NCBI GenBank assembly: GCA_002084805.1
Contig: NBMC01000001.1
Location: 1-64,000, forward strand
Source of the DNA: Spirochaetaceae bacterium 4572_59
GTDB taxonomy: Bacteria > Spirochaetota > Spirochaetia > DSM-2461
Reading direction: 5' to 3'
Length of the DNA: 64,000 nucleotides
The notes under the pieces are model-generated. The model saw only the letters and a program-made list of their open reading frames with translations, was not told the DNA's origin and searched no databases. The translations under genes and the position numbers were made by a program. Shown piece by piece: positions 41,908 to 52,279 of this stretch. Position 1 is the first letter of the stretch. Each line of letters opens with the position of its first letter.

Positions 41908-42591
41908 ATGAAAGTCAGGCTTATGCTCACAGGATTTATAATCTTTTGTATAACTGGAATGCTCTGGTCACAGAGTGTAGGATTTGGAACTATATCCGGA
42001 AAGGTCGAAATCCGGCAACCGGGAATGTCCTGGCAGACGGCCTCCGTAGGAATGTCTGTGCCGATCAATTCCATGATTTCAACAGGATTTGCTTCAGAGG
42101 CCACAATCGTTATGGATAATGCGGATATTACGATTAAACCACTAACAAGGATGACAATCCAGGACTTCGCATCATCCGCTGGCACAACAACAACTAAACT
42201 TTTTCTGGGATCCGGAAAGATTCGTGCTGATGTGAAGAAAAGTCGTAATTTGATAAATGATTTTCAGGTGAGAAGTCCCGTTGCAACTGCGGCTGTGAGG
42301 GGAACCTCTTTTACTTTTAACGGGATCACTTTGGAGGTTATACTGGGCAGTGTTGATTATTACGGACAGAAAGGTGCAAAAGTAAATGTTCCCGAGGGAG
42401 GGGAATCCGAAGCTGGAGAGGATGGTGGTATCAGTGATCCTGCTGACAACAAAAGGGAGGATGCCAGTGTTTCTCCCCGAACCCCCAGTGGTGATGATGG
42501 CAGTTCCGCTGACGACCGCCTGGATGTCCTTAAAGAATCTGCAAGTACTACTCCTCCCGAGCTGACTACTCTGGAAATTACAATTGAGTAA
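41908..42591 (+). CDS. Periplasmic FecR-domain protein
   Basis: 227 residues: signal peptide (MLTGFIIFCITGMLWSQ), then a FecR domain at about 25-150 (GKVEIRQPG, INSMISTGFASEATIVMDN, VRSPVATAAVRGTSFTF). This is the soluble periplasmic type, without the regulator helix of the classical FecR sensor. The C-terminal 70 residues are low complexity and acidic. Last gene of the operon; GGAGG ribosome-binding site and a terminator behind it. A second FecR protein occurs at 60.2 kb. Confidence 0.85.
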   Translation: MKVRLMLTGFIIFCITGMLWSQSVGFGTISGKVEIRQPGMSWQTASVGMSVPINSMISTGFASEATIVMDNADITIKPLTRMTIQDFASSAGTTTTKLFLGSGKIRADVKKSRNLINDFQVRSPVATAAVRGTSFTFNGITLEVILGSVDYYGQKGAKVNVPEGGESEAGEDGGISDPADNKREDASVSPRTPSGDDGSSADDRLDVLKESASTTPPELTTLEITIE

Positions 42592-42600
42592 TATGTAAAA

Positions 42601-42628
42601 AAAGGGGCCTATCAAGGGCCCTTTTTTT
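42601..42628 (+). terminator. Terminator of the FecR operon
   Basis: GGGCC (42605-42609), loop of seven, GGCCC (42617-42621) extended by A/T pairs around a bulge, then a run of T. Confidence 0.75.
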
Positions 42629-42687
42629 CTGAGGGAACATCCTGCAGCACTATTCTGTCCTGCAGGAATTCTGTATTATGATACCCT

Positions 42688-45534
42688 ATGTCTCAACTAA
42701 TGTTATACAAAAGCATAGAGGGTGACCCCTATGGCTTATCTATATATCAGCTTTCAAATGGTTTAACACTGTATTTGTCCCGAAGGACACATAAACCTCG
42801 TATCGAAACCCGAATCGTTATTCGTGCGGGATCTGCAAATGATCCCGGAAACTCTACTGGTACCGCTCATATTCTTGAACATCTGATGTTTAAGGGGAGT
42901 CGTCGAATCGGCGCTGTCAGCCCTTCAGAGGAACAGCTCTGTCTTGATCAGATATCCGGTCTTTTTGGCCAATTGAGAACTGCTACTTCAGAAGACAGGA
43001 AGAAAGCAATTTTTTCCGAGATTAACGAGATAAATCAGAAAGCTGCGTCTTTGGCTTTGTCCGGAGAGTATGATCGCATCCTCAGCCATATCGGAGCAAG
43101 AGGAGTTAATGCCTATACCAGTCTGAATGAGACTGTCTATAAGTGTGATATTCCTTCGGTTGAACTCTCCCGCTGGATCAGAATTGAGCTGGAGCGGTTT
43201 TCAGATCCAGTAATGCGTTCCTTTTTAACCGAAATAGAAGCTATTTATGAAGAGTTTAATCAGGACCAGGACGATGATTTCTCACGCGCCAGGGAACTGC
43301 TTCTTTCCAAGCTGTTCCCTGATCATCCTATAGGCGACCATTCTATCCTCGGTCTTCAGGAGCATATTAAGGCTCCCTATCTTAAAGAGGTCGAGCAATT
43401 CAGAAAAAGATGGTACCGGCCGGAACATATGGCTGTTTGTATGGCCGGAGATTTTGATACTGAAGAAACGGTTGCGCTATTTGAGAAATACTGGGGACAA
43501 TGGTCTCCCCCTCCCGTTACGGCCGAAGTTCCCCCGAAGCCCCCCAGAGATATTCGGAAAAAGAATAAACACATACTTATGGGGCCGGATTCCGAATTTA
43601 CCATGACAGGGTTCCGTTTCGGCGGCATCAAGACGAAAGAGTATAATCTACTCTACATGCTGGATCTGATTCTGAATAACAGTCAGGCCGGATTGATAGA
43701 TCTTAATCTGGTTCAAAAACAGAGGATGCTGGAGGCCGGAAGCAGTCTAAGCAGCGCCGGGGATTACAGCTGGTTTGTTCTGTATGGAACACCCGGGCCC
43801 GGGCAATCCCTGACCTCGGTCCATAAGCTTCTTATGAAACAGCTTGAACTGATCAGAAAAGGAGAGTTTGACAGCCGTCTGCTTGAGGGGGTTGTAAAGT
43901 CTCTGGAGATTGAACGGACTCAGGAGCTGGAGAGTAATGGAATCGTTGATGCTTTTGTTGAGTCTTTTGTTGAGGAACTGAACTGGAAGGAGTATCTGGG
44001 GCGTCTGGATGATCTGAAAAAGATCAGAAAGGAAGATCTTCTCCATTTTGTAAGAGAAAAATTTCTGGATAGTTATATCCGGATAGATAAAAAAGAGGGT
44101 GAAGATCCTGATATCAAAAAGGTTAAAAAACCTCAAATCTCCGCTGTGCAGATAGATTATAATAAGGAGTCATCCTTTTTCTCTGATTTCAGAAGTGGTT
44201 CTCCCCAATCATATCCACCCCTTTTTCCGGATTATAATCAGGAACTCGAACATGTTTCCCTCTCTGAGGGGATTAAACTGACAAGTAGTAAGAACAGCAA
44301 GAATGACCTGTTTGAACTCACCTTTATCTTTCCGGAAGGAAAGAGTTCCTCATCTTCTCTTCCTATCGCTGGAGATTATTTTCCCTATATAGGAACGAAT
44401 AAATTAAAACCGGAAGAACTTCAAAAAGAAGCGTTTCTTCTGGGCTTGGATATAAACTTTCAGGTTGATCTGAACCGCAGTATTTTTTCTCTTTTTGGAA
44501 AAGAAGAGGACTTTATCAAAGCTGTCACTTTTCTCCGTGACATCATCCTGGGGGGGGAAGGTTCTGGCAGAACTTTCCGGAAATACGTTCAGGGTCTTCT
44601 GAAACGGCGCAAAGATGCCATGCTGAGTAAGCGTTCCCTTCTCTTCGGCGGTCTTTACTCCTGGGGGCTGTATGGTCCTGACTCTCCTTTCCGGGATATC
44701 CTGTCGGAAAGAGAGCTTAAGCATCTGAATCCGGGAAAGTTGATGGATGAGATACGTCATCTTTTTAGAATTCCCCACCATATCTACTACTATGGAAATC
44801 AGTCTTCCCGGGGCATCGCCTCCCGGATCAGAGAGTTCCATCCCGGTGGACTGCTCTGCCCGGATAGTCCCAGAAAGGCTCGTCAATATAAGGAGAAAAC
44901 GGCGGAAAACCGGGTTTTCTTTACCCATCATGATATGGTTCAGGCTGAAATGTTTCGTTTGGCAGCTGTCTCTCGTTTTTCTGAGGAGATGCTACCCTCT
45001 ATCAGTATGTATAACGAGTTTTTCGGTTCCGGTCTGAACTCTCTGGTTTTTCAGGAAATCCGTGAAGCCCGGGGGCTTGCGTATACCGCCTATTCCAGGA
45101 TGACAGTTCCGGAAAATCCTGGGAACCACCATGTTCTCCACAGTTTTCTTGGAACCCAGGGAAATAAGCTGCTCAGTGCAGCTTCCGCATTGGACAGCCT
45201 TCTGCACTGTGTTCCTGAAGAATCAGGACTCTTTCATGAAGCAAGAGCCTCTATGGTAAAAAATCTGGCATCAGAACGGATTCTGGATGACGATGTTTTC
45301 TGGTCCTGGTGGGAAGCTGTTGAGCTGGGGCTGAAGCCCGGTTTTCGGGAGGATGTATTCCGGAAACTTGAGCATTACAGCTATCAGGATATGCAGAATT
45401 TCTTCCAGCAGACCGTTTTGAGTGCTAAGAGTAACCTTTTGGTATTGGGCAGTCGTGATGAAATTGATATGAAGGGACTTGAAAAAATGGGTGAGTTTAA
45501 AGAACTCTCTCCGGAAGAGCTTTTTAATTATTGA
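42688..45534 (+). CDS. M16-family zinc metallopeptidase, cytoplasmic type
   Basis: 948 residues with the inverted zinc motif HILEH at 61-65 and the distal glutamates EIEAIYEE at about 182-189, so the active half is N-terminal. The C-terminal half is the inactive M16 repeat (REARGLAYTAYSRM at about 790-803). There is no signal peptide, unlike the neighbouring M16 gene. A G8 run at 44550-44557 within the coding sequence is a possible slippage site; the frame is intact here. No ribosome-binding site: TATGAT lies six bases before the ATG. It is convergent with the second M16 gene. Confidence 0.92.
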   Translation: MSQLMLYKSIEGDPYGLSIYQLSNGLTLYLSRRTHKPRIETRIVIRAGSANDPGNSTGTAHILEHLMFKGSRRIGAVSPSEEQLCLDQISGLFGQLRTATSEDRKKAIFSEINEINQKAASLALSGEYDRILSHIGARGVNAYTSLNETVYKCDIPSVELSRWIRIELERFSDPVMRSFLTEIEAIYEEFNQDQDDDFSRARELLLSKLFPDHPIGDHSILGLQEHIKAPYLKEVEQFRKRWYRPEHMAVCMAGDFDTEETVALFEKYWGQWSPPPVTAEVPPKPPRDIRKKNKHILMGPDSEFTMTGFRFGGIKTKEYNLLYMLDLILNNSQAGLIDLNLVQKQRMLEAGSSLSSAGDYSWFVLYGTPGPGQSLTSVHKLLMKQLELIRKGEFDSRLLEGVVKSLEIERTQELESNGIVDAFVESFVEELNWKEYLGRLDDLKKIRKEDLLHFVREKFLDSYIRIDKKEGEDPDIKKVKKPQISAVQIDYNKESSFFSDFRSGSPQSYPPLFPDYNQELEHVSLSEGIKLTSSKNSKNDLFELTFIFPEGKSSSSSLPIAGDYFPYIGTNKLKPEELQKEAFLLGLDINFQVDLNRSIFSLFGKEEDFIKAVTFLRDIILGGEGSGRTFRKYVQGLLKRRKDAMLSKRSLLFGGLYSWGLYGPDSPFRDILSERELKHLNPGKLMDEIRHLFRIPHHIYYYGNQSSRGIASRIREFHPGGLLCPDSPRKARQYKEKTAENRVFFTHHDMVQAEMFRLAAVSRFSEEMLPSISMYNEFFGSGLNSLVFQEIREARGLAYTAYSRMTVPENPGNHHVLHSFLGTQGNKLLSAASALDSLLHCVPEESGLFHEARASMVKNLASERILDDDVFWSWWEAVELGLKPGFREDVFRKLEHYSYQDMQNFFQQTVLSAKSNLLVLGSRDEIDMKGLEKMGEFKELSPEELFNY

Positions 45535-45576
45535 TATATGGGGGAGGTTTATTTGAACTGCCCCCCATATATTTTT
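45535..45576. terminator. Bidirectional terminator between the two M16 genes
   Basis: Stem TATATGGGGG (45535-45544) with CCCCCATATA (45562-45571), then T5 on the plus side; the other side has AT-rich sequence. It serves both convergent genes. Confidence 0.75.
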
Positions 45577-45577
45577 A

Positions 45578-48391
45578 TTATTCTGCCGGTTCTGCAGGGT
45601 AGAGGATTATTTCCAGATAGTTATCAGGGTTGAAGTACTTGTTTATCCTATCTTGCAGGATTTCAGCTGTGTAGAAATCCGACAGATAATCCTGAGGTAT
45701 GATCATCTCCCGTGGCATATCCAGAAGGTAGTTTCTTTCCATCCGAGAGAGCCAGAAACTATTTTTCTGAAGCTGTCCGTCCTGATAGATTTTTCGTGCT
45801 TTTGCTACATCATCGCAAATCCTTTTTTCAGCTGTTTCTGTTCTCAGATCTTCCAGAATTTTTTTCACAGATCCGATCAACTCTTCCGTCCTTTCGGGAT
45901 CACAGGAAAAGGAGATGATAAAGTTGTAATCTTCATAGGGAATTTTTGACGGGAAGGCTCCAATTCCGGGGGAGTAGGTACCGGAATCCCTTTCCCGGAT
46001 TTTTTCGGTCAAAATAATATCAAGTGAGTCTGTTACGGCCTGAAAGATCTCGGTTTCCCTGTCGCTCCATTCCCACTCTCCCGTATAAATCATGGAGACA
46101 TAGCTTAGGGGATCAATCCCGCTCTTAATGCTGTCCCTGATAACACCCCCCGGATAGCGTATTCCCCGGTCAACCCAATTCTGATTTTCCTCTCCCGCGG
46201 GCAGTGCCGCCAGGTAGGCCCTGATATACTCCTCCAGTTCTTCCGGAGAAATACTGCCGGCAAAAAAGAATGTATATCCTGCGACATTATCAAAACAGTC
46301 TTTGTAAAAATCAAAAGCTCTGTCCAGTTGGAATTCATCCATGCGGGAGGTTGTTAAGGGCCGGCTGCGGTAGTGGTTTTGATAGAGTCTTTTTGTTATC
46401 AGGTCGCTGTATTGTGTCATTGGGCTGGAGTCCCTGTTGGCCAGGTTGTTTTTTACTCTGGTTTCATAGGAATGCCAGAGAACAGGGTTTTTACCGGGGT
46501 CGGTAAAATAGAGGTAGGTTAACTGGAAAAGATCCTTAAGATCTTCCCGGGTGGAACTGCCCCGGAATCCGCTTGTCAGCTCACTTATTACAGGTTTCAC
46601 CCCTGCTGTTGATCCTGCCAGAATCTTCTCAATCTCTCTCTTTTCATATCCTCCAGCACCACTTTGAATAATAGCCTGTGCCGCAAAGGATGCGGATATA
46701 TAGTCACTGTCTTCAGCCTGGGAGACGCCACCCGGGGCCATGGCGGAAAAAAGTATTTCGTTATCCTTAAAATCGGTTTCTTTCAGAACAACCCTGGCTC
46801 CGTTGTTTAACGTCCATTCATGGATGTCGGGTCCTTCAAAATAGCTTTTACTCTTAATTTTTCCGGGAGTCGGGAGAGTTTGCATCAATTGAAGAGCTAT
46901 TTCTTTTTCGGCGGGTGGAGTTGTTTGAATCCGGGAGACCTCGAAGTGTATTTTTGAAAGTTCCACCGGGTCAATTGCTTTCACCTCCTCCTTCTCTGGC
47001 GTCATGGTATAGACAACCCTGTTCTCATCTGTGAGCCACTGATCTGTCAGTTTGAGAATCTCTTCCGAGCTGATCCCGGAAGCATATTCATTGAACTTTT
47101 CCCATTGATACTCTATGCCCGGTGCTGGTTCTCTATCAAGAAAGTGTCTGACATAGTATTCGGCTATTTCTACAGATTCCAGATTGTTACGGTTTTTGTA
47201 GATACTCTTAAACTCCGCGGTCAGCTCTTTAAGGGCCAGCTCAAGTTCTGACTGGGAGAAACCGTGATCCTTAAGCTTTTTCTCTTCTGTCAGCAGGGCT
47301 TTGTAGGCGGTATAAAAATCATCTTCCGCGCTAAGAACCGTCATTGTATGAAAAGACTTTTTCCTTGTGAGGGAGCTAAAGTCCGCATAGGCATAGGTAT
47401 AGGGCGGATTTGTCTGATCCAGTAATTCTGACAAACGGTTGTTGAACATTCTGATATACAGTTCGGTTGCGATCTCGTTTCTGTAATCCTCTTCGCTCCG
47501 TATCTGTCTCTTAGGGAATTTATTGAAAATAATGGCAGCGGTCCAGCTAGTTTCTTTATCAGATTGCAGGGAGTAGATCGTTTCATTATGAGATGGTACG
47601 GCTGCCTCTTTTCTCTCTCTTGGAATAGCCGGGTTGTTATAGGAGGAGAACCTTTTTTTAATGGTCTGAATAACCTCATGAGTGTCGAAATCTCCCACAG
47701 CCACAATAGACATCAGTTCAGGACGGTACCAGTCTTTGTAGAAGCGGCGGATTGCTTCAGGAGTACTGTTCTTTATGGAGTCTTCCGTTCCGATGGGCAG
47801 TCTCTCGGCATAGAGGGACTCGTACATAATGTCAGAATAGGCTTTATCCATCATTCTGCGAGATGCCCCCAGACCTGTCCGACGTTCTTCGAGGATGATG
47901 CCCCGTTCATCCTCAATATCTTTGTCATTAAGACTCATATGAAAGGCCCATTCCTCTAGAATCTGAAACCCAGTTTCAAGGTTCTGTGGATCATCAAGGG
48001 GGATCATCAGTTTGTATACGGTTTCATCAAAAGAGGTATGAGCGTTTATATCAGGACCAAACTGCATCCCTATGCCCTGAAGAAAGCGGACCAGATCATT
48101 TTCATGAAAACTTCTTGTCCCGTTAAAGGCCATATGTTCTAGAAGGTGAGCCATTCCCAGTTGATCTTCATCTTCCAAGACAGAGCCTGCATTGACTACA
48201 AGGCGAAGATAGGCCCTGTCTGCAGGAAAATTGTTTTCTCTTACATAGTAGGTCATACCGTTTTCAAGTATTCCCCTGTGAACAGCGGGATCAAGAGGAA
48301 CCGCTTCGCTGTTTCCATTGGCATAGAGAGCTGTCAAGGCATTCGCAAATAATAAAATAGTGAAGAATATGTAGTATCTATGTTTTTTCAT
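45578..48391 (-). CDS. Exported M16-family zinc peptidase, PqqL-like
   Basis: 937 residues, matching the length of E. coli PqqL. A signal peptide (YYIFFTILLFANALTALYANG) sends it to the periplasm. The zinc motif HLLEH is at 82-86, followed by AFNGTRSF and INAHTSFDETVYKL, and the distal glutamate is in EDERGIILEERR. The second half is the non-catalytic domain. PqqL-type proteases degrade imported peptides or proteins. AGGAG ribosome-binding site. Confidence 0.92.
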   Translation of the reverse strand: MKKHRYYIFFTILLFANALTALYANGNSEAVPLDPAVHRGILENGMTYYVRENNFPADRAYLRLVVNAGSVLEDEDQLGMAHLLEHMAFNGTRSFHENDLVRFLQGIGMQFGPDINAHTSFDETVYKLMIPLDDPQNLETGFQILEEWAFHMSLNDKDIEDERGIILEERRTGLGASRRMMDKAYSDIMYESLYAERLPIGTEDSIKNSTPEAIRRFYKDWYRPELMSIVAVGDFDTHEVIQTIKKRFSSYNNPAIPRERKEAAVPSHNETIYSLQSDKETSWTAAIIFNKFPKRQIRSEEDYRNEIATELYIRMFNNRLSELLDQTNPPYTYAYADFSSLTRKKSFHTMTVLSAEDDFYTAYKALLTEEKKLKDHGFSQSELELALKELTAEFKSIYKNRNNLESVEIAEYYVRHFLDREPAPGIEYQWEKFNEYASGISSEEILKLTDQWLTDENRVVYTMTPEKEEVKAIDPVELSKIHFEVSRIQTTPPAEKEIALQLMQTLPTPGKIKSKSYFEGPDIHEWTLNNGARVVLKETDFKDNEILFSAMAPGGVSQAEDSDYISASFAAQAIIQSGAGGYEKREIEKILAGSTAGVKPVISELTSGFRGSSTREDLKDLFQLTYLYFTDPGKNPVLWHSYETRVKNNLANRDSSPMTQYSDLITKRLYQNHYRSRPLTTSRMDEFQLDRAFDFYKDCFDNVAGYTFFFAGSISPEELEEYIRAYLAALPAGEENQNWVDRGIRYPGGVIRDSIKSGIDPLSYVSMIYTGEWEWSDRETEIFQAVTDSLDIILTEKIRERDSGTYSPGIGAFPSKIPYEDYNFIISFSCDPERTEELIGSVKKILEDLRTETAEKRICDDVAKARKIYQDGQLQKNSFWLSRMERNYLLDMPREMIIPQDYLSDFYTAEILQDRINKYFNPDNYLEIILYPAEPAE

Positions 48392-48527
48392 GGGTTCTCT
48401 CCTATTTTATGAATTATTAAGAGTGATTATTTTTTATAGTTAGTATATAATTCATAAAATGTTAGTTATCATTTTAGTGTAAAAATATTTAAAAAAACAG
48501 TAGATAATGTTTACAAATACAATTTAA

Positions 48528-50480
48528 ATGGTGAAACAAATGTCAATAAGATCAAAGTTACTTTTCCTGATCACAGGAATTATTCTCTCTTTTATCGTTA
48601 TTACAGCAGGGTATTTTATAGCGCTGGCTCCGATTGAAAAGATTGAAAGGGAATCGGAAGTCCTGAGAGATCTTCAGGATAGTATTGTGGCTGAGCAGCT
48701 TCTGCTTAATCGATTAATGAATCAGACGAATTACGTCCGGGGAGTTGATGAATTTAATAATCAGGTAGAGAAGACCACTCTTATCTTTAAAAAAGTGGAA
48801 AAAATCAGTTATCTCCGTGAAATGAGTAAGAGCGTTGGGGAAGCCCTGGATATTATTCTGCGGCTTAAGCAGATGAAGGATGACAGGCTGGAAGAGTTTA
48901 GGGTCGCAGATGAAGAGTTCCGCGCTGCGGTAATAGAAGTCTATATTTTTATAGACTCCTTCAACTTCGTGCAAATCTATCAGTCAGCCCGTCTTCGTAA
49001 CAACATCATGTATGAAAAAGCAGGGCCAAGGTTTAGCCTGGCCATGACAAATTTCATCTCTCAGCACAGTATTTATGAAAATGTTCTACAGAGTTCTTCT
49101 TCTGTTGTGGACGAACAGTTTGATCGTATCGACAGTGAAATCAGGAAAATCGAGAAAAGAACCAATATTATTGTCGGAATTGTTTCTGTTCTTACTCTGT
49201 TGATAGTCTATTTCGGTAGCTTACTTTTTGCCAAGAGGATTGTAATCAACATCAAGTCTATTGAAAGCAATATCAGCCGTTTAAAAGATGGCGATCTGAC
49301 ATCTGTTAAAAATGTAAAATCCCGGGATGATCTGGGCAGATTGAATGGGAATCTCTCTCTTTTTCAGAGTACCCTGAAAGGGATAATAGACAGGACTAAA
49401 GGTGTTTCAGATGAAAACCTCAGTGTGCGGGATAAGCTGACTAGTCAGGTGCAGGAGACAGAAGCTACAAGCCGTTCTATAACAATCAATGCCGAGGAAA
49501 TGTCTGCGGATATTCAACAACTCGATGAAACAGCCAAGAGTTCCTATGACTCGGTAGAACTTATTACAGAGAAGATTCAAAGTTTGAATAACAGTATTTT
49601 AGAACAGACTTCCATGATTGAAGAGTCTTCTGCTGCCGTCAATGAGATGATGGCATCCATTGCCAATGTGGAACAGGTCACCAACCGCAAGCTGGGAAGC
49701 CTTAAGGGCATGGTCAGTTCCATGGAAAATGGGAATGAACAGCTGAAAGATACTTCCATGAATATTCAGAAAATCAACAATAGTATAGATGCTATCAGGA
49801 ATATGATCTCCGTTATTGAAGATATCTCTTCCCAGACAAACCTTCTGTCTATGAATGCTGCTATTGAGGCCGCTCATGCCGGAGAATTCGGAAAAGGATT
49901 TGCCGTAGTTTCTGATGAGATCAGAAAGCTGGCGGAAGCTTCCTCGCAGAACTCCCGGGAGATCGGGACTTCCCTGAATGAGATTATCGAAAATATCAAG
50001 GAAGCCACAGATTCCAGCGACACCACTCTGGTCACCTTTTCCCATACGGTAAAAGAGGTGGAGGGTCTTTTCGGTTCCATGAACGAAATCAGTCAGAGTA
50101 TGGTGGAACTGAAAGCTGGTGGAGATCAGATTCTTACGGCCATGAATGCTCTTCAGACCATGGCGATTGACGTAAGGGCGGATTCTTCTGATATGACTGA
50201 GCAGTCTGCGACAGTTCGAACGGCAGTTGAAAATGTTCAGGCTATTTCCGGTAGCGTTAATTCCGGGGTAAAACAGGTCTCAGCCGGAATTACCGGTATC
50301 TCAAATGCAATCTCTATAATTCAGGATCTGACCGGTTCCATCGGGTCTGTTGCTGAGAGAATCGGTGCGGAGCTGGACTTTTTCCAGACCGTGGCCGAAG
50401 AAGATGACTCTGACGAGGAAATAGCCGATACCGCAACTATAATAGTTGATGGATCAGACAAATCTGAAGACAATGATTGA
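48528..50480 (+). CDS. Methyl-accepting chemotaxis protein
   Basis: 650 residues: TM1 about 11-31, a four-helix periplasmic sensor (about 32-208), TM2 about 212-232, HAMP, then a long cytoplasmic signalling coiled coil. The tip is intact ([28 protein letters not shown], about 425-455), as are the CheA/CheW-binding residues. It ends in an acidic tail without the CheR pentapeptide. The frame opens with ATG-GTG; TACAAT lies seven bases before the GTG at 48531, so that codon may be the true leaderless start. Confidence 0.93.
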   Translation: MVKQMSIRSKLLFLITGIILSFIVITAGYFIALAPIEKIERESEVLRDLQDSIVAEQLLLNRLMNQTNYVRGVDEFNNQVEKTTLIFKKVEKISYLREMSKSVGEALDIILRLKQMKDDRLEEFRVADEEFRAAVIEVYIFIDSFNFVQIYQSARLRNNIMYEKAGPRFSLAMTNFISQHSIYENVLQSSSSVVDEQFDRIDSEIRKIEKRTNIIVGIVSVLTLLIVYFGSLLFAKRIVINIKSIESNISRLKDGDLTSVKNVKSRDDLGRLNGNLSLFQSTLKGIIDRTKGVSDENLSVRDKLTSQVQETEATSRSITINAEEMSADIQQLDETAKSSYDSVELITEKIQSLNNSILEQTSMIEESSAAVNEMMASIANVEQVTNRKLGSLKGMVSSMENGNEQLKDTSMNIQKINNSIDAIRNMISVIEDISSQTNLLSMNAAIEAAHAGEFGKGFAVVSDEIRKLAEASSQNSREIGTSLNEIIENIKEATDSSDTTLVTFSHTVKEVEGLFGSMNEISQSMVELKAGGDQILTAMNALQTMAIDVRADSSDMTEQSATVRTAVENVQAISGSVNSGVKQVSAGITGISNAISIIQDLTGSIGSVAERIGAELDFFQTVAEEDDSDEEIADTATIIVDGSDKSEDND

Positions 50481-50520
50481 AAGCTTGGTTTTATCCAATT
50501 TTTTACGCTTAAGATAAATA

Positions 50521-50551
50521 AAAAACCCGTTCATAATGAACGGGTTTTTTT
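50521..50551. terminator. Bidirectional terminator between the chemotaxis receptor and ilvC
   Basis: A5 then CCCGTTC (50526-50532), loop ATAAT, GAACGGG (50538-50544) and T7, symmetric for both converging genes. Confidence 0.85.
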
Positions 50552-50566
50552 GTTAAATTACCTGAA

Positions 50567-52030
50567 TCAGGAGAGACTTTTCATCTCTGTCATAAAACCA
50601 CGAAGCATCTTTCCTATCTTTTCAATAGGATGATTTCTGATGGCGTCATTAACAGTAATAAGATTGATGTTGTCAAGTTCTGTATCACTGTTGCTTCCTT
50701 TTCCGATGATGTCTGTTTCAACAGACTTCATGAAATCTTCAAGCATGGGAGTTGCCGCATTGGCAAAAAGGTAACAGCCGTATTCAGCTGTATCTGAAAT
50801 AACTTTATTCATCTCATACAGTTTCTTTCTACTGATTAGGTTCGCAATGAGAGGGAGTTCATGGAGGGATTCATAGTAGGCTGATTCAGCTTTGATTCCT
50901 GTTTGGGTCATCACTTCGAAAGCCAGTTCTACACCTGTTTTGATCATGGCTACCATCATCAATCCATTATCAAAGAATTCCTGCTCACTGATTTTCATGG
51001 ATCCAGCCCGGGTAGTTTCAAAGGCCGATTGACCGGTCTCCTCTCTCCAGCCCAGAAGATTAACATCATCATTGGCCCAGTCTTCCATCATTGTTGAGGA
51101 GAATACTCCACTCATAATGTCATCCATATGTTTTTCAAATAGAGGTCTCAGGATAGTTTTCATCTCTTCAGACAGTTTATAGGTTTTAATTTTGTCAGTA
51201 TTGCTGAGACGATCCATCATATTGGTGATGCCACCATGCTTTAGTGCTTCTGTAATAGTTTCCCATCCAAACTGAATGAGCCTGGAGGCATAGGAGGCTT
51301 CAATATTCTTTTCAATCATCTTATCGAAAAGAAGAATGGATCCGGTCTGAAGCATACCGCATAAAATTGTCTGTTCGCCCATAAGGTCTGATTTTACCTC
51401 TGCCGTAAAAGAGGAGTGTAGAACTCCAGCCTTGTGAGCGCCTGTTGCTGCTGCATAGGCCATGGCAATTTCGAGTCCGTCTCCATTAGGATCGTTTTCG
51501 GGGTGTACCGCAATCAGGGTGGGGACTCCGAATCCTCTTTTATACTCTTCCCGTACTTCTGATCCGGGAGATTTTGGAGCAACCATAATAACCGTCAGGT
51601 CTTTTCTGATCTGCATTCCTTCTTCAATAATATTGAAGCCGTGAGAGTAGGAAAGGGTGGCACCCTTTTTCATAAGGGGCATAACCGCATTTATAACGGC
51701 TGAGTGCTGTTTGTCCGGAGTCAGGTTCAGAACCAGGTCGGCTGAGGGAATAAGATCTTCATAAACAGCAGCGACAAAACCGTTTTCTGTGGCATTGATA
51801 TAGGATTGTCTTTTTTCTTTGATAGCAGCTTCTCTGAGGGCATAGGATATATCAAGTCCGCTGTCTCTCATGTTAAGCCCCTGGTTAAGCCCCTGGGCTC
51901 CACAACCGATAATAACAACTTTCTTTCCTTTCAGTTTTTCAACTCCGTTGAATTCAGAATGTGAAATAAGGCTGCAAGTTCCTAATTGATCCAGTTTTTT
52001 TCTTAAAGGCAATGTATTGAAGTAATTCAT
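50567..52030 (-). CDS. ilvC: Ketol-acid reductoisomerase (long, class II)
   Basis: NADPH-dependent step of valine, leucine and isoleucine synthesis. 487 residues, the length of the enterobacterial class II enzyme with duplicated C-terminal knotted domain. The Rossmann loop [16 protein letters not shown] is near residue 35; SYSHGFNI and [13 protein letters not shown] follow. No other ilv gene is nearby, so it is an isolated pathway gene. AGGAA ribosome-binding site and its own terminator. Confidence 0.96.
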   Translation of the reverse strand: MNYFNTLPLRKKLDQLGTCSLISHSEFNGVEKLKGKKVVIIGCGAQGLNQGLNMRDSGLDISYALREAAIKEKRQSYINATENGFVAAVYEDLIPSADLVLNLTPDKQHSAVINAVMPLMKKGATLSYSHGFNIIEEGMQIRKDLTVIMVAPKSPGSEVREEYKRGFGVPTLIAVHPENDPNGDGLEIAMAYAAATGAHKAGVLHSSFTAEVKSDLMGEQTILCGMLQTGSILLFDKMIEKNIEASYASRLIQFGWETITEALKHGGITNMMDRLSNTDKIKTYKLSEEMKTILRPLFEKHMDDIMSGVFSSTMMEDWANDDVNLLGWREETGQSAFETTRAGSMKISEQEFFDNGLMMVAMIKTGVELAFEVMTQTGIKAESAYYESLHELPLIANLISRKKLYEMNKVISDTAEYGCYLFANAATPMLEDFMKSVETDIIGKGSNSDTELDNINLITVNDAIRNHPIEKIGKMLRGFMTEMKSLS

Positions 52031-52232
52031 ATTCGTTCCTATTTTCCCTGAGGGATAGTCAGTTTCTTAAAGAAAAACTAACCCGTGTCTCTCCTGTTGT
52101 CAATCTGAAAAAGATTAAATGCTGCTGTTATGTTTGAAAGGGTTTGTTGCGATAAATGCAATAAAATAAAAATGCTTTGATATTATATCAATCACAATGA
52201 ATTCCAAAAAATGCATTGCTCATAGTAAACAG

Positions 52233-52262
52233 AAAAAAAAGACCGCCTTTACAGGCGGCCTT
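52233..52262 (-). terminator. Terminator of the ABC ATPase gene
   Basis: CCGCCT (52243-52248), loop TTAC, AGGCGG (52253-52258). Read on the minus strand it is followed by eight T. Confidence 0.8.
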
Positions 52263-52279
52263 GTATTGATAATCAGTTA

